Source: CAWCAW01 sp963793645
GTDB taxonomy: Bacteria; Actinomycetota; Acidimicrobiia; Acidimicrobiales; UBA8190
Reading direction: 5' to 3'
NCBI GenBank assembly: GCA_963793645.1
Contig: CAWCAW010000004.1
Span: forward strand, 372,001-436,000
DNA: 64,000 nucleotides
In this document: positions 17,265 to 26,412 of the stretch, in pieces
Numbering within the stretch: position 1 is the first letter of the stretch
Layout: the number at the start of each line of letters is the position of its first letter
Notes under the pieces: generated by a model
The model's input: only the letters and a program-made list of their open reading frames with translations
Told to the model about the DNA's origin: nothing
Database searches by the model: none
Translations under genes and position numbers: made by a program

Positions 17265-19028
17265 TCACGCTCCGAGTCGAAGCGGGTATTTAGCTACCAG
17301 CTCATGGGCGGGCACTGGCTTCGAGAAGAGATATCCCTGCGCGAAGTCGCAGTCCAGCCGACGGAGCACGTCGAGCTCTTGCTCAGTTTCAACGCCCTCG
17401 GCAATCACCTGTAGACCCAACGCGTGGGCCAGTTTGATGACGGCGGCGACGATCTCAGCTCCGCCCGGATTATCACCGAGCTCGTCGACAAAGCTCTTGT
17501 CGATCTTCAAGATGTCCAACGGGAATCGCTGGAGGTAGCTCAGCGACGAGTAACCAGTCCCGAAGTCGTCGATGGCCAAGGTGACACCGAGGTCCTTGAG
17601 GGCGCGCAATACGCGCAGCGCCGAGGCGGCGTCGTTCATGAGCGCGCTCTCGGTGATCTCAAGGGTGAGATTGGCAGGCGACAGTCCTGTGTCAGACAAA
17701 ATCCGCTCGACGGTCTCGACGATCTCTGGATGGTCGACCTGGCGAGCCGAGAGATTGACCTCGACGGCGCCCCGCGGACCGTTCCACCGATCGGCCTGCC
17801 ACGTGCGCAACTGGCGGCACGCTTCTTGCAGCACCCAGGCCCCGATCGGGATGATGAGACCGCTTTCTTCGGCTACCGGTATGAAGCGGTTGGGCGCCAC
17901 CAGGCCGTGGTCGGGGTGGTCCCAACGCAAGAGCGCCTCTACTCCCACGGCCTGCTGGTCGCGGATCTCGACAACGGGTTGGTAAAAGAGGCGAAGTTCG
18001 CTGCGCTCGAGGGCGCGGTGAAGCGAGTGCTCGGTGTGCATCTGATCGAGGACCCGCACCCGCATGGCCTCGCCGAACACTTCGAAACCGCCACCCCCAC
18101 GTTTCTTCGCCTGGTACATGGCGGCATCGGCATTCGACAAAAGCGGCGTGGCTTCGCTGATCCTTTCGGTGGTGCAGGCAATACCGACGCTGGCGGTGAT
18201 GAACACCTCGCCGCCGGCAGCCGAGATGGGGGTGGTGAGAGCGTGCAGGGCGCGATCGGCAAAGTTCACGGCCTCACGCTCGGCGTCGTGACCGTCGAAG
18301 AGGACCAGGAACTCGTCACCGCCGAGTCGGGCCACCACCTCAGCGGTCCCCTCGGACTGCATGAGGCGGGCCGCCACCGCCACCAGCACCTCGTCGCCAA
18401 CTTCATGACCAAGCGCGTCGTTGATGCCCTTGAACCGGTCGAGGTCGAGCACGAGCACGGCCACCGAGCCCGGTGCACTGGTGCCTTTGGCGAGGGCATA
18501 GGCCAGCCGGTACGTGAACAAGGTCCGGTTCGGCAACCCGGTGAGCGAGTCGTGCAGGTAGGCGTGCGCCAAGGCTTCCTCGGCCGCCTTCTCCTCGTCG
18601 TGGTCGTGCACGAACCCACCGATACGAAGATCAGCGCCGGTCCCGATGACATAGGCGGTGCCGGTCACCCGGATCTCGTGTCCCTCACGGTGCATGAGCT
18701 GCAGTTCTCGGGGCCGGGTGCGCTCCATGCCGTTCACTGATGTTCGAGCGGCCTCAAGGTCGTGTCGATAGCGGCCCATGTAGCGCTCGGGGATGAGGAA
18801 ATCGGTAATCGTTCGGCCCAGCACCTCGTCGCGTGACCACCCGAACATCAGCTCGGCTTGACGGTTCCACTCGGTGAGGACACCGTCGCCGTCGGTTTCG
18901 AGGAATCCGTCTCGTGACAAGTCGAGTAGGTGCTGGAACCGGGTCCGCCAACGCCCCACCGCGATTTCGTCGGTCCCCCGGATGCCGGATCGGGCGCTTT
19001 GGATGTTGGTCACCCGGTCTCCCACCAT
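17265..19028 (-). CDS. PAS-GGDEF-EAL protein (cyclic di-GMP turnover)
   Basis: 587 residues from ATG 19028 (an in-frame start at 19205 would add 59 poorly structured residues). The order is PAS (FQHLLDLSRDGFLETDGDG, WNRQAELMFGWSRDEVLG, FLIPERY), GGDEF (LTGLPNRTLF, ARLGGDEFLVLF, and SNADAAMYQAKKRGGG), then EAL (FYQPVVEIRDQQAVGVEALL, NLTLEITESALM, IDDFGTGYSSLSYL, KIDKSFV, VIAEGVET). Both catalytic signatures are intact, so it may make or degrade cyclic di-GMP depending on the PAS signal. No membrane segment is visible, so it is probably cytosolic. Confidence 0.92.
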   Translation of the reverse strand: MVGDRVTNIQSARSGIRGTDEIAVGRWRTRFQHLLDLSRDGFLETDGDGVLTEWNRQAELMFGWSRDEVLGRTITDFLIPERYMGRYRHDLEAARTSVNGMERTRPRELQLMHREGHEIRVTGTAYVIGTGADLRIGGFVHDHDEEKAAEEALAHAYLHDSLTGLPNRTLFTYRLAYALAKGTSAPGSVAVLVLDLDRFKGINDALGHEVGDEVLVAVAARLMQSEGTAEVVARLGGDEFLVLFDGHDAEREAVNFADRALHALTTPISAAGGEVFITASVGIACTTERISEATPLLSNADAAMYQAKKRGGGGFEVFGEAMRVRVLDQMHTEHSLHRALERSELRLFYQPVVEIRDQQAVGVEALLRWDHPDHGLVAPNRFIPVAEESGLIIPIGAWVLQEACRQLRTWQADRWNGPRGAVEVNLSARQVDHPEIVETVERILSDTGLSPANLTLEITESALMNDAASALRVLRALKDLGVTLAIDDFGTGYSSLSYLQRFPLDILKIDKSFVDELGDNPGGAEIVAAVIKLAHALGLQVIAEGVETEQELDVLRRLDCDFAQGYLFSKPVPAHELVAKYPLRLGA

Positions 19029-19324
19029 CGCTCTCCGTTGTCTTGAGTCGGCCTCAGCGGCGGTTCTCGCCCGCTGTCGTGTGCCCTTGACCGGCCCGTC
19101 GTACGCTCCTCGTCCGCCCGCTTCCGGTGCCCAGTGCCAGAAAAGAGGACGGCGCTCAGCGTGGCGAATCGTAAGCGTTGTGCCTGCTGTGGTCAATGCA
19201 ACCAAAGTGAAAATAGTTAAAGGAACGGGGATAACTCACTGAACGAGTCGTCTCCACCACTTTGTGTTCCGATTTCACCCGGTAACGAGACCGTCGAATG
19301 CGTGCGGGACCCGGTCGGGGCGCC
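19029..19324. other. Intergenic region between divergent PAS-GGDEF-EAL and MBL genes
   Basis: About 300 bases with no supportable gene if the ATG at 19028 is used for the leftward gene. The AT-rich part around 19190-19240 (AAAGTGAAAATAGTTAAAGG) is the lowest-GC stretch nearby and a likely place for the leftward promoter. No RNA gene or clear operator was seen. Confidence 0.5.
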
Positions 19325-19330
19325 TACGGT
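19325..19330 (+). promoter_or_regulatory. Candidate -10 box (TACGGT) for leaderless MBL gene
   Basis: TACGGT starts 14 bases before ATG 19339; no Shine-Dalgarno is present between them. Confidence 0.4.
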
Positions 19331-19338
19331 GCCCGATA

Positions 19339-20388
19339 ATGATCGAGGTCACGGGGGTCCTGCAGAAAGAAGCATGGGACCGCATGGTCATGCCGCCCGT
19401 CGAGAAGGTGCGGCCCGGCCTGTGGTCCATTCCGGTGCCGATTCCGGACAACCCGTTGCGCTACGTGCTCGTCTACGCCTTTGAGCTCGACAACGGCGTG
19501 GCGATCGTCGATGCCGGCTGGAACACCGAAGACGCGTGGCTGGCGCTGACGACGGGACTCGAGGTGATGGGTGGGTCGATCACCGACGTTGAGGCCGTTC
19601 TGGTCACCCATATCCATCCCGACCACTACGGCTTGGCCGGGCGGGTACGCGAGGAGTCGGGAGCCTGGATCGGCCTGCACCCAGCCGATGCCGAGATGCT
19701 CGAGGCTCGCTACATCAAGACCGACGACCTCCTGGCCCGCATGCGCGACTTCCTCTCTGATGCGGGCGTGCCGGCCACCAAGCTTCCCGACCTGAACTTG
19801 GCGTCCATGATGATCCGGGGTCAGGTCACCATGGCTGAGCCCGACGTCCTCTTCGAGGACCAAAAACGGGTGGACGTGGCGGGATGGGATCTGCAGACGA
19901 TTTGGACTCCCGGCCACTCCCCCGGCCATGTCTGCTTCTACAGCGATCGACACCGCCTGCTGCTTTCCGGAGATCATGTCCTGCCGCGCATCACGCCCAA
20001 TATCGGCGTCCACACGCAGCAATTTCCCAATCCGCTCGGCGAGTACCTCGAGTCCCTCCTGAAGGTGCAGAACCTCGGTGTCGACGAGGTGCTCCCGGCC
20101 CACGAGTACCGCTTCGCCAACCTGCGCGGCCGGCTCGATGAGATCCTCGCCCACCATGGTGAGCGCCTGGCGGAGATCGAACGCCTAATCGACGAGCACC
20201 CGGGATCGACCGCATGGGACATCTCGGTGGCCCTGAAATGGTCTCGGCCGTGGCACGAAATTGCGGACCACATGCAACGTGCCGCGGTTGGTGAGACCCT
20301 GGCCCATATCGTGCTTCTCGAAATCCATCAACGCGTGGGACGGGAGGGATCGTTCCCGGCGCGCTTCTATTTACTCCCTCCCACGTGA
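19339..20388 (+). CDS. Metallo-beta-lactamase fold hydrolase
   Basis: 349 residues from ATG 19339. MBL signatures are VLVTHIHPDHYGLAGRV (HxHxDH), WTPGHSPGHVCFY (third His), LSGDHVLPRI (bridging Asp) and LPAHEYRFA (last His). The C-terminal helical part (LDEILAHHGERLAEIERLID ... ALKWSRPW) is typical of the LACTB2/glyoxalase II-like branch with a winged-helix-like tail. It probably hydrolyses a thioester or ester; the substrate is unknown. Confidence 0.88.
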   Translation: MIEVTGVLQKEAWDRMVMPPVEKVRPGLWSIPVPIPDNPLRYVLVYAFELDNGVAIVDAGWNTEDAWLALTTGLEVMGGSITDVEAVLVTHIHPDHYGLAGRVREESGAWIGLHPADAEMLEARYIKTDDLLARMRDFLSDAGVPATKLPDLNLASMMIRGQVTMAEPDVLFEDQKRVDVAGWDLQTIWTPGHSPGHVCFYSDRHRLLLSGDHVLPRITPNIGVHTQQFPNPLGEYLESLLKVQNLGVDEVLPAHEYRFANLRGRLDEILAHHGERLAEIERLIDEHPGSTAWDISVALKWSRPWHEIADHMQRAAVGETLAHIVLLEIHQRVGREGSFPARFYLLPPT

Positions 20389-20403
20389 ACGGGCGGTGAA
20401 GGC

Positions 20404-21648
20404 ATGACCCCAGGCGATCATGCAGGTGAGGACGACGAAGCCATTGCCCATCGTCTTCCCGGCTATTCGGCTCGACACGCCACCCAGCGAGCCCGTCGCA
20501 TGCATCGGCTCACCGTGGCCGCCGTTGTCATCGTGGTCGTGGGCGCCGTCGGCGCCGTGCTCGCCATCGCCCACGCCAGCCAGAACAAGCACACCGGCGG
20601 GTCCTCTGCCACTACGACTTCAACCGCGCCCGATCACGCCACGACGGTGATGGTGACGGCCGCAGCCGAGCCGTGGATGCTGGCCGCCGCTCTGGCTGGT
20701 GAGGTGCTCCTGCCCGGATCGACCGGGCAGTTGGTGATCATGGGTGGGGCCACGTCCGGTGACTTGCTGGCCGATGGCATTTTCGCCCTGAACACGACCA
20801 ACGGGAGCCTTACGCAGCTCGGCGATGTCTCCTCCGACCTCGACGACGCGGCCGGCGCCATTGTCGGCGGGAAGCCCACCGCGTTCGGGGGGGCGACCCC
20901 CGGGGTGGTGAACACCATTCAGGCCTACGCGCCGTCGGCCACCAATCCCGCCAAGCTCTCGCCCGCCACCGTCACCGGCACACTGCCCGAGCCACGTTCG
21001 GCGGCAGGCATTGCCGTGGTGGGTAGCAACGTCTATCTGGTGGGCGGATTCGACGGGACCTCCGCCGATCCCACCGTTATCGAAAGCAACAACGGCCAGA
21101 CCTTTATGACGGTGGCGACATTGCCCGTGCCCGTACGCTCAGCCGCCGTTGCCGTCGTGGGGACCAAGCTCTTCGTCTTTGGCGGGGTGGCCATGTCCGG
21201 CCCCGACACGGGGAAACCGATCGACACCATTCAGGTGGTGAACCTCGCCAAGGGCAAGGCGTCTGTGGCCGGCCGGCTGCCCGCTCCGGTGGCCGGTGCC
21301 GCCGCCGGGGTCGTCGGAGACGTGGTGGTGATTGCCGGAGGTGACAACCAACCTGCCGCCACCACCAAGACGACGACAACGACAACAACCGCCGGCAACA
21401 GCGGAAACACGGGCACCACCGGCACGGGAGCCACCATCGCCACCCACAACGGCACGACGGCGAGCTCCACCACCATCTGGAGCTTCACGCCCAAGGGTGC
21501 CAAGGTATCGGTCGTCGGTCAGCTCCCGGTGGCCGTGTCCTACAGCGGCGTGACAGTCGTCGGCACGACCATGTGGCTGGTGGGCGGGGATACCGACGGG
21601 ACTCCCGTCTCCACCGTGCAGAGCGTGACCGTACCGGCCGGCTCGTAA
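20404..21648 (+). CDS. Membrane-anchored Kelch-like beta-propeller protein
   Basis: 414 residues. A cytosolic basic N-terminus is followed by one membrane segment (about residues 35-58, LTVAAVVIVVVGAVGAVLAI) and a Ser/Thr linker. The outside part has repeated blades with V-Y/F-x-GG signatures (LVIMGGATSGD, VYLVGGFDGTSADP, LFVFGGVAMSG, VVVIAGGDNQP, MWLVGGDTDGT), as in Kelch/galactose-oxidase-like propellers. A Thr/Gly-rich insertion (TKTTTTTTTAGNSGNTG) interrupts one blade and is a likely flexible loop. No catalytic residues were identified; a binding role at the cell surface is inferred. Confidence 0.8.
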   Translation: MTPGDHAGEDDEAIAHRLPGYSARHATQRARRMHRLTVAAVVIVVVGAVGAVLAIAHASQNKHTGGSSATTTSTAPDHATTVMVTAAAEPWMLAAALAGEVLLPGSTGQLVIMGGATSGDLLADGIFALNTTNGSLTQLGDVSSDLDDAAGAIVGGKPTAFGGATPGVVNTIQAYAPSATNPAKLSPATVTGTLPEPRSAAGIAVVGSNVYLVGGFDGTSADPTVIESNNGQTFMTVATLPVPVRSAAVAVVGTKLFVFGGVAMSGPDTGKPIDTIQVVNLAKGKASVAGRLPAPVAGAAAGVVGDVVVIAGGDNQPAATTKTTTTTTTAGNSGNTGTTGTGATIATHNGTTASSTTIWSFTPKGAKVSVVGQLPVAVSYSGVTVVGTTMWLVGGDTDGTPVSTVQSVTVPAGS

Positions 21649-21670
21649 CACCTGGCGAGGCTCGTCGTCT

Positions 21671-22285
21671 TCAGCGATCGCGTCGTCGACGGTGCAGGTG
21701 ATGCCAGACGACAAAGGCGGCCGCCACGATGAGAGCCGCCACCAGGATCACCAGAGACCACTGTCCGAAGGTGTTCACCAATTTGCCGTACGAGTCTCCC
21801 GCCGCGTACCCGACGAGTACCCAGGTGACGGCCCACAGCACGGCCGAGGGCGTGGCGAACAAGACGAAGAGCCGTCGAGTCATTCCCGACATACCGGCCA
21901 CTCCGGGCACGAGGGCTCGCACCACGATGATCCAACGACCGAAGAACACCGCCGGCGCGCCGTGCTCGGCGATGAGCTTTTCGGTTCGGACCACGGCGCG
22001 ATTTCCCCGCAGTGGTCGGTGCCTCAAGAGCCACGGACCAATGAGGCGCCCGAGCTCGTAACCGACGACATTGCCGACCGACGCCATCGTGGCCACCACC
22101 ACGACCATCACCGCCACGTTGGCACGGTGTTGGCTGGCGATCACCCCGCCGATGACGGCGGACAGCTCGGCGGGGACCACGAAGCCGACGAGCACCGCCG
22201 CCTCGATCCCGACCAGCAGGCCGATGACGAGGTATACGACCGGCCCGTGCAAGTGGAGCAGCCACGACTGAATGGAGCCGGTCAA
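21671..22285 (-). CDS. DedA family membrane protein
   Basis: 204 residues, apparently from a TTG at 22285. Signatures are GLLVGIEAAVLVGFVVPAEL, the conserved glycine helix ASVGNVVGYELGRLIGPWLL, the FFGRWIIVVRALVPGVAGMS motif with its Arg pair, and three to five hydrophobic segments with a basic C-terminus (HHLHRRRRDR). DedA/VTT-fold proteins are lipid scramblases or flippases supporting envelope lipid recycling. The start is uncertain because TTG lies inside a possible promoter box. It converges on the Kelch-like gene. Confidence 0.88.
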   Translation of the reverse strand: MTGSIQSWLLHLHGPVVYLVIGLLVGIEAAVLVGFVVPAELSAVIGGVIASQHRANVAVMVVVVATMASVGNVVGYELGRLIGPWLLRHRPLRGNRAVVRTEKLIAEHGAPAVFFGRWIIVVRALVPGVAGMSGMTRRLFVLFATPSAVLWAVTWVLVGYAAGDSYGKLVNTFGQWSLVILVAALIVAAAFVVWHHLHRRRRDR

Positions 22286-22389
22286 CGTAGCCCCACAAAT
22301 CCCGGGCGCACCGGCGGCGTGTCGAGCCTCATCGGCGCCACCGACCGATCATGCAACCGCCGAGAGCCGGCGGACACGATCAAATGCGT

Positions 22390-22902
22390 TCAGCGGGACC
22401 GGGGAGCCCACGACGCGCTCATCCATGTCCGTCGCCGGCATGCTGGGCACGTCATGAACTGTGTAAACCCTCGCCCCGGTCGCCAAAACCAAAGAGGCAG
22501 GTGGAGAATGGCGAATTCGAGCATGTCCACGTCGCTGTGGGCGCCGCACGACGAACACTCCACTCCGATGGGACCGAACATCCCCGCGCTTTGATGCGAT
22601 GGGTGGGTGGAGCGGGTACCGGCCAGCCCGTTGGCCGAACCGGACTTCGGCGCTTGGCCCACCGACCGAACCGGTCGGACGTCGTTGCCGGCACCCGACG
22701 GATGGTGCCTGGTCGGCTCGCCGCCGTCACCCGCCATGGAGCGGCGCCGCCCTTTGGCGGCGGCACGGAGCGGGGGTGTCGAGAACAGGGCGTGTTTCCC
22801 GGAGGCTTCCTCGTCGACACCGGAGCGGGGTCCGCTTTCATCGCGTTCGGCCGGGGCCCAGAACAGGGCCCGCTTGCCGAGGGGATCAGGAGAGTCGACC
22901 AT
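22390..22902 (-). CDS. Zinc-ribbon protein with GK(R/H)ALF motifs, downstream of parA
   Basis: 170 residues, starting 14 bases after the parA-like stop on the same strand. The N-terminal half is polar and contains two copies of a short motif, GKRALFWAP and GKHALFSTP. The C-terminal half is compact: VECSSCGAHSDVDMLEFAI, LHLPLWFWRPGRGFTQFMTC and PACRRRTWMSASW form a C-x2-C/C-x2-C zinc ribbon around a hydrophobic LPLWFWRPGR patch. I recognise this layout from actinobacterial proteins of unknown function. Co-transcription with ParA suggests a partner role, which is inference. An alternative shorter start at 22581 would keep only the zinc ribbon. Confidence 0.65.
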   Translation of the reverse strand: MVDSPDPLGKRALFWAPAERDESGPRSGVDEEASGKHALFSTPPLRAAAKGRRRSMAGDGGEPTRHHPSGAGNDVRPVRSVGQAPKSGSANGLAGTRSTHPSHQSAGMFGPIGVECSSCGAHSDVDMLEFAILHLPLWFWRPGRGFTQFMTCPACRRRTWMSASWAPRSR

Positions 22903-22916
22903 TTCCGCCTGTCTGC

Positions 22917-23693
22917 TCAGTGAACCGGACGAGGATCGGCGTCGAGTTCGCGGGCCAGGGCCCGGTAGGACGCCGCCCCCGGTGACGCCGGGGCATGCTG
23001 AATGATGCAGCGACCGAATTGCGGGGCCTCGGCGAATCGAATCGATTTTTTGACCGGGGGCTCAAGCACGGGGAGCCCGTAGCGCTCCTTGACGTCCTCA
23101 AGCACGGAACGTCCGTGTCGAGTGCGCTCGTCGTACATGGTGGCGATGACGCCACGTACTTCGAGTTGGGCGTTGGCGAACATACGCACGTCGTCAATGG
23201 TCTCGAGCAACTGCCCCACCCCCCGATGGCTTAACGCCTCGCATTGCAAGGGGATAAGCACCTCTGAGGCCGCCGTCAATCCATTGATGGTCAGAACGCC
23301 TAACGAAGGAGGGCAATCAATCAGGATGATGTCGTAATCGTCGCGCACGGTCGCCAGAGCCCGATCAAGTACGTGCTCCCGTCCGGTGCGGGTGAGAAGG
23401 TGCACTTCGGACCCGGCCAGATCGATGGTCGACGGCAAGATGTCGAGACCTTCCGCACCGTCGACGCCACGACGTGCATCAGCAACCTTCAACGTGCGAA
23501 CGAACACGTCGTGTAGCGAGTGCTCGAGCATGTCGGGATTGATGCCAACCGAAAATGTCAGGCACGCCTGCGGGTCGAGATCGACAAGCAGGACACGCCG
23601 GCCCAGCTCGGCGAGCGCGAAGCCAAGGGAATGCACGGTCGTCGTCTTGGCGACGCCGCCTTTCTGATTGGCAATAGCCACGACCCGTGCCAC
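22917..23693 (-). CDS. ParA/Soj family P-loop ATPase
   Basis: 258 residues from GTG 23693. It has a deviant Walker A, ANQKGGVAKTTT (with the signature Lys before the loop), VLLVDLDPQA (Walker A'), DIILIDCPPSLGVLT (Walker B), and PLQCEALSHRGVGQLLETID. ParA proteins move DNA or protein cargo over the nucleoid in an ATP-dependent manner. No parB-like gene or parS-like array lies next to it, so it is an orphan ParA; its operon partner is the zinc-ribbon protein. This arrangement argues for something other than chromosome segregation. Confidence 0.9.
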   Translation of the reverse strand: MARVVAIANQKGGVAKTTTVHSLGFALAELGRRVLLVDLDPQACLTFSVGINPDMLEHSLHDVFVRTLKVADARRGVDGAEGLDILPSTIDLAGSEVHLLTRTGREHVLDRALATVRDDYDIILIDCPPSLGVLTINGLTAASEVLIPLQCEALSHRGVGQLLETIDDVRMFANAQLEVRGVIATMYDERTRHGRSVLEDVKERYGLPVLEPPVKKSIRFAEAPQFGRCIIQHAPASPGAASYRALARELDADPRPVH

Positions 23694-23699
23694 GAGCGC

Positions 23700-23705
23700 A
23701 GTCTA
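23700..23705 (-). promoter_or_regulatory. Candidate -10 box (TAGACT) for leaderless parA-like gene
   Basis: On the minus strand TAGACT begins 12 bases before GTG 23693 with no ribosome binding site. Confidence 0.45.
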
Positions 23706-24050
23706 GAGGGAGGAATCGTTTCCGCCTTCGGGCACGCGGGACCCAAAAAATGAAACCGCATGCCGTGACGGACTGGACACGCACTGATGTTCGGCGGTCA
23801 GCAAACAATCGACCCGACGACTCGCTTGGACCCCTGTTGGCGCTCCCACCACTGGTCCAGATCCAGCCGGCGGGATGGCGCTTGAGACACGTCAAGGCAA
23901 CCGTCAGCCTGGTCAGCCTCAGCTGCGACTCAGGTTCGAGCCGTTTCGCTCGTCCCAGCTCGCTTCACTAGCCGCCTCACAGCGGCGCCGGGCCGGGGCC
24001 CTGGCGTCGGGATCCCGCCTCATTCCCCGGAGCCTTGCCCTGGCAACCGG
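23706..24050. other. Gene-free stretch between parA-like gene and tRNA-Arg
   Basis: About 345 bases. Frames on both strands are open but compositionally unlike protein, with no start site or family match. No second tRNA-like fold or recognisable small RNA was found. Confidence 0.5.
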
Positions 24051-24124
24051 CGCCCCCGACAGGAGTCGAACCCGCAACCTGGTGGGTAGAAACCACCCGC
24101 TCTATCCAGTTGAGCTACAGGGGC
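24051..24124 (-). tRNA. tRNA-Arg (anticodon TCT)
   Basis: Reading the minus strand, the acceptor GCCCCTG pairs with CGGGGGC, the D arm contains AGCTCAACTGGATAGAGC, the anticodon stem GGTGG/CCACC closes the loop TTTCTAC with anticodon TCT (reads AGA), and the T loop is TTCGACT. The discriminator is G. CCA is not encoded. Confidence 0.93.
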
Positions 24125-24228
24125 GAAAGCAAGCGTGCAGATACCGATGGTGAGCGCCGCTTGCCCCACGAGGATACTCGGCAGGCTGCCGAGGGTCGGT
24201 GAGCGGTGTGCCATGCTGGTGGTCTCAC

Positions 24229-24303
24229 GGTGGCCGTAGCTCAGATGGTTAGAGCGCCAGGTTGTGGCCCTGGAGGTCGGGGGTTCAAGTCCCCTCGGTC
24301 ACC
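24229..24303 (+). tRNA. tRNA-His (anticodon GTG)
   Basis: The acceptor GTGGCCG pairs with CGGTCAC, the anticodon stem CCAGG/CCTGG closes loop TTGTGGC with anticodon GTG, and the T arm is GGGGGTTCAAGTCCCCT. An extra encoded G at 24229 can pair with the C at 24303, the G-1:C73 identity pair of histidine tRNAs. CCA is not encoded. Confidence 0.94.
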
Positions 24304-24361
24304 CCAAATTTAGTCGATCGGACGCTCCTGGACGCCGGTCGAATCACATACACTCGCCCCT

Positions 24362-24433
24362 GCGCCTCTAGCTCAACGGCAGAGCAACGGACTCTTAATC
24401 CGCAGGTTGGGGGTTCGAATCCCCCGGGGCGCA
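24362..24433 (+). tRNA. tRNA-Lys (anticodon CTT)
   Basis: The acceptor GCGCCTC pairs with GGGGCGC, the D arm has TAGCTCAACGGCAGAGC, the anticodon loop is CTCTTAA with anticodon CTT (reads AAG), and the T arm is a perfect GGGGG/CCCCC around TTCGAAT. The discriminator is A; CCA is not encoded. It lies 58 bases after tRNA-His. Confidence 0.93.
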
Positions 24434-24570
24434 CTTGAGGACCCGTCCAGCTGGGTGGCTCCTGTGCCTTGGCAACATCCCTCCGCCGAGATGTCGCTGA
24501 TGTCGAGAACTCACGGAGTCCCGGGCGCCTTGATCTACTGGGGGAGACGTCGTGGGTCGACGTGGTCGGG

Positions 24571-26412
24571 ATGCAACGAGAAATGACACCAACGCCTGAC
24601 GCCACCGAGTCCGACGTCGAAGAACGTGGGCCGCGCCACGCCAGTCGACGCTGGGGCGGAATCTGGGCTGGCGCCACAGGACTGGTCTTCGCCATTCCCG
24701 CCGTGGCGTACTTCTGGCTGATCCATTCTTACGGCGTCAACACCATCTGGGGGGACCAGTGGGCTGACGTCCAGGTCATCCACCACCTGTACTCGGGGAC
24801 CCTCAGCCTGAGCACGTTGTGGGCCCAGCACAACGAGGAGCGGAACTTCTTCTCGAACATCGTCGTGGTGATCCTGGCCGAGACCAGTCACTTCAACGTC
24901 GTCGTCGAGATGTACATCAGCGCGGCGCTGCTCACGTGTTCCATCGGCATCCTTATCGTCACACACCGGCTCCGCTCTCGTTCACCTTGGATCCTCTACC
25001 TTCCCGTAGCCCTTTTGATGTTCTCCTTCGTTCAGTTCGGCGACACGCTTTGGGGATTCCAGGTGGCGTGGTACTTCGTCTTGATCGGGTTGGCGACGGC
25101 GTTGCTGTTCCTGGATCGACCCGTTCTCTCTACGCCGGTGATGATCGGGGCCCTGGCCGGCGCTGTGGCGGGCAGCTTCTCTTTGTTGCAGGGCCTGTTC
25201 ATCTGGCCGGTGGGGGCGTTGCTCATGTACCAACGTCGACGTTCGTGGAAATTGATCGCCATATGGATCGCATCGGGCGTCGTGACGGCCGTGTTGTACT
25301 TCATAAACTTCAATTTCTCAGCACCCGGCACCAGCAACGGGTCTTTTGCTCGCCACCACTTCGTCGTTGTCGTGAAGTTCTTCTTCATTGCCATCGGTGA
25401 TGTGGTCGGGGTACCGACCCCGAACAACGGCGTGCTCATCCTGGGTATCGTCATCTTCGCCTTAGCCGTGTCCTTGATCGTCATCTACGGCCTGCGCCGC
25501 GACGAGTTGAGCCAACGGCCGATCGGCATTGCCCTCGCATGCTTCGGTCTGCTTTTCGCCGCATCCATCGCCATTGGACGATCATCCTTCGGGTTGCAGG
25601 CAGCCCGTTCTCCCCTCTACCCCACCATGGACCTCTTGATCCTGGTGGGGTGCTATCTGGTCGTGTTGGGTCGACCACCAAGGTCTTCTACCTCCCCGAC
25701 ACGGCAACGACGAGCGGGAATCCTCGGCATCCGTGCGCTCGTCGTCGGCGTGATCGGCCTCCAAGTGGTGGTGGGGTTCGCTCACGGCCTGACCGGTGCC
25801 CGGCAGTGGCAGGCATCCATGAAGACCGAAGAGGTCTACGTCGTCAACCTCTCTCAGGCATCCGACCATGTGGTCCTCTACCAAATCTCGTACAACCCCC
25901 AACTTGTTCGTCGTTTGGCCGTGATCGCCAAGGACAGGCACCTCAGCCTGTTCTCCAACTCGGTGGCGGCCCATATGGCGCTCCGGCATCCGTACAGCGT
26001 CGCTGTCGCCGACTTCTATGCCGAGAAAAACGTCCACGGTGTCTTCGTATCATCGAGCCCTAAGTACGCGCAGGTGATGACCTTGGTGCGAGCCTTTCCC
26101 GTGCGGTGCGCGTCACTAGAAACGTCTCAGGTCTTGGCCGTGAACCCCGGACCGAGACTCGCACCGGGTTCGGTGCACGTGACGTCGCTCGGACACACTT
26201 CGACGCTGGAGGTTCTTTTCACCACCGCCAACGCCACCGAAGATGCCAAGGCCCCCGAGGAAAGGTCGTGGGATGCCGAAGCGGTCGACTTCGTCACCAT
26301 CGGACCGCGTGATCAGTGGCTCAACATCCCGACGAACGACTACCCGGCCTTTCTCGTCGAGAGCACGGCGGGCACATCACGTATCTGCCAGGCGGGATCG
26401 CCGGCGTCATAG
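24571..26412 (+). CDS. Polytopic membrane protein, possible GT-C-type glycosyltransferase or wall-lipid protein
   Basis: About 613 residues from ATG 24571 (earlier in-frame starts exist from 24469, so the start is uncertain). After a short charged N-terminus come roughly ten to eleven membrane segments. The first outside loop holds NTIWGDQWADVQVIHHLYSG and AQHNEERNFF, with acidic residues where GT-C enzymes carry their catalytic Asp, and a later segment has SFSLLQGLFIWPVGALLMY. The last 200 residues are a soluble outer domain. I do not recognise a named family. The GT-C idea rests on topology and the first-loop acidic residues only. It converges with the PH-domain gene, with stops overlapping. 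Confidence 0.6.
   Translation: MQREMTPTPDATESDVEERGPRHASRRWGGIWAGATGLVFAIPAVAYFWLIHSYGVNTIWGDQWADVQVIHHLYSGTLSLSTLWAQHNEERNFFSNIVVVILAETSHFNVVVEMYISAALLTCSIGILIVTHRLRSRSPWILYLPVALLMFSFVQFGDTLWGFQVAWYFVLIGLATALLFLDRPVLSTPVMIGALAGAVAGSFSLLQGLFIWPVGALLMYQRRRSWKLIAIWIASGVVTAVLYFINFNFSAPGTSNGSFARHHFVVVVKFFFIAIGDVVGVPTPNNGVLILGIVIFALAVSLIVIYGLRRDELSQRPIGIALACFGLLFAASIAIGRSSFGLQAARSPLYPTMDLLILVGCYLVVLGRPPRSSTSPTRQRRAGILGIRALVVGVIGLQVVVGFAHGLTGARQWQASMKTEEVYVVNLSQASDHVVLYQISYNPQLVRRLAVIAKDRHLSLFSNSVAAHMALRHPYSVAVADFYAEKNVHGVFVSSSPKYAQVMTLVRAFPVRCASLETSQVLAVNPGPRLAPGSVHVTSLGHTSTLEVLFTTANATEDAKAPEERSWDAEAVDFVTIGPRDQWLNIPTNDYPAFLVESTAGTSRICQAGSPAS

Noticed and set aside
22607..23005. Plus-strand frame opposite the ParA partner gene
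   Set aside because: Composition unlike protein and it covers both a well-supported ParA end and the zinc-ribbon gene on the other strand.
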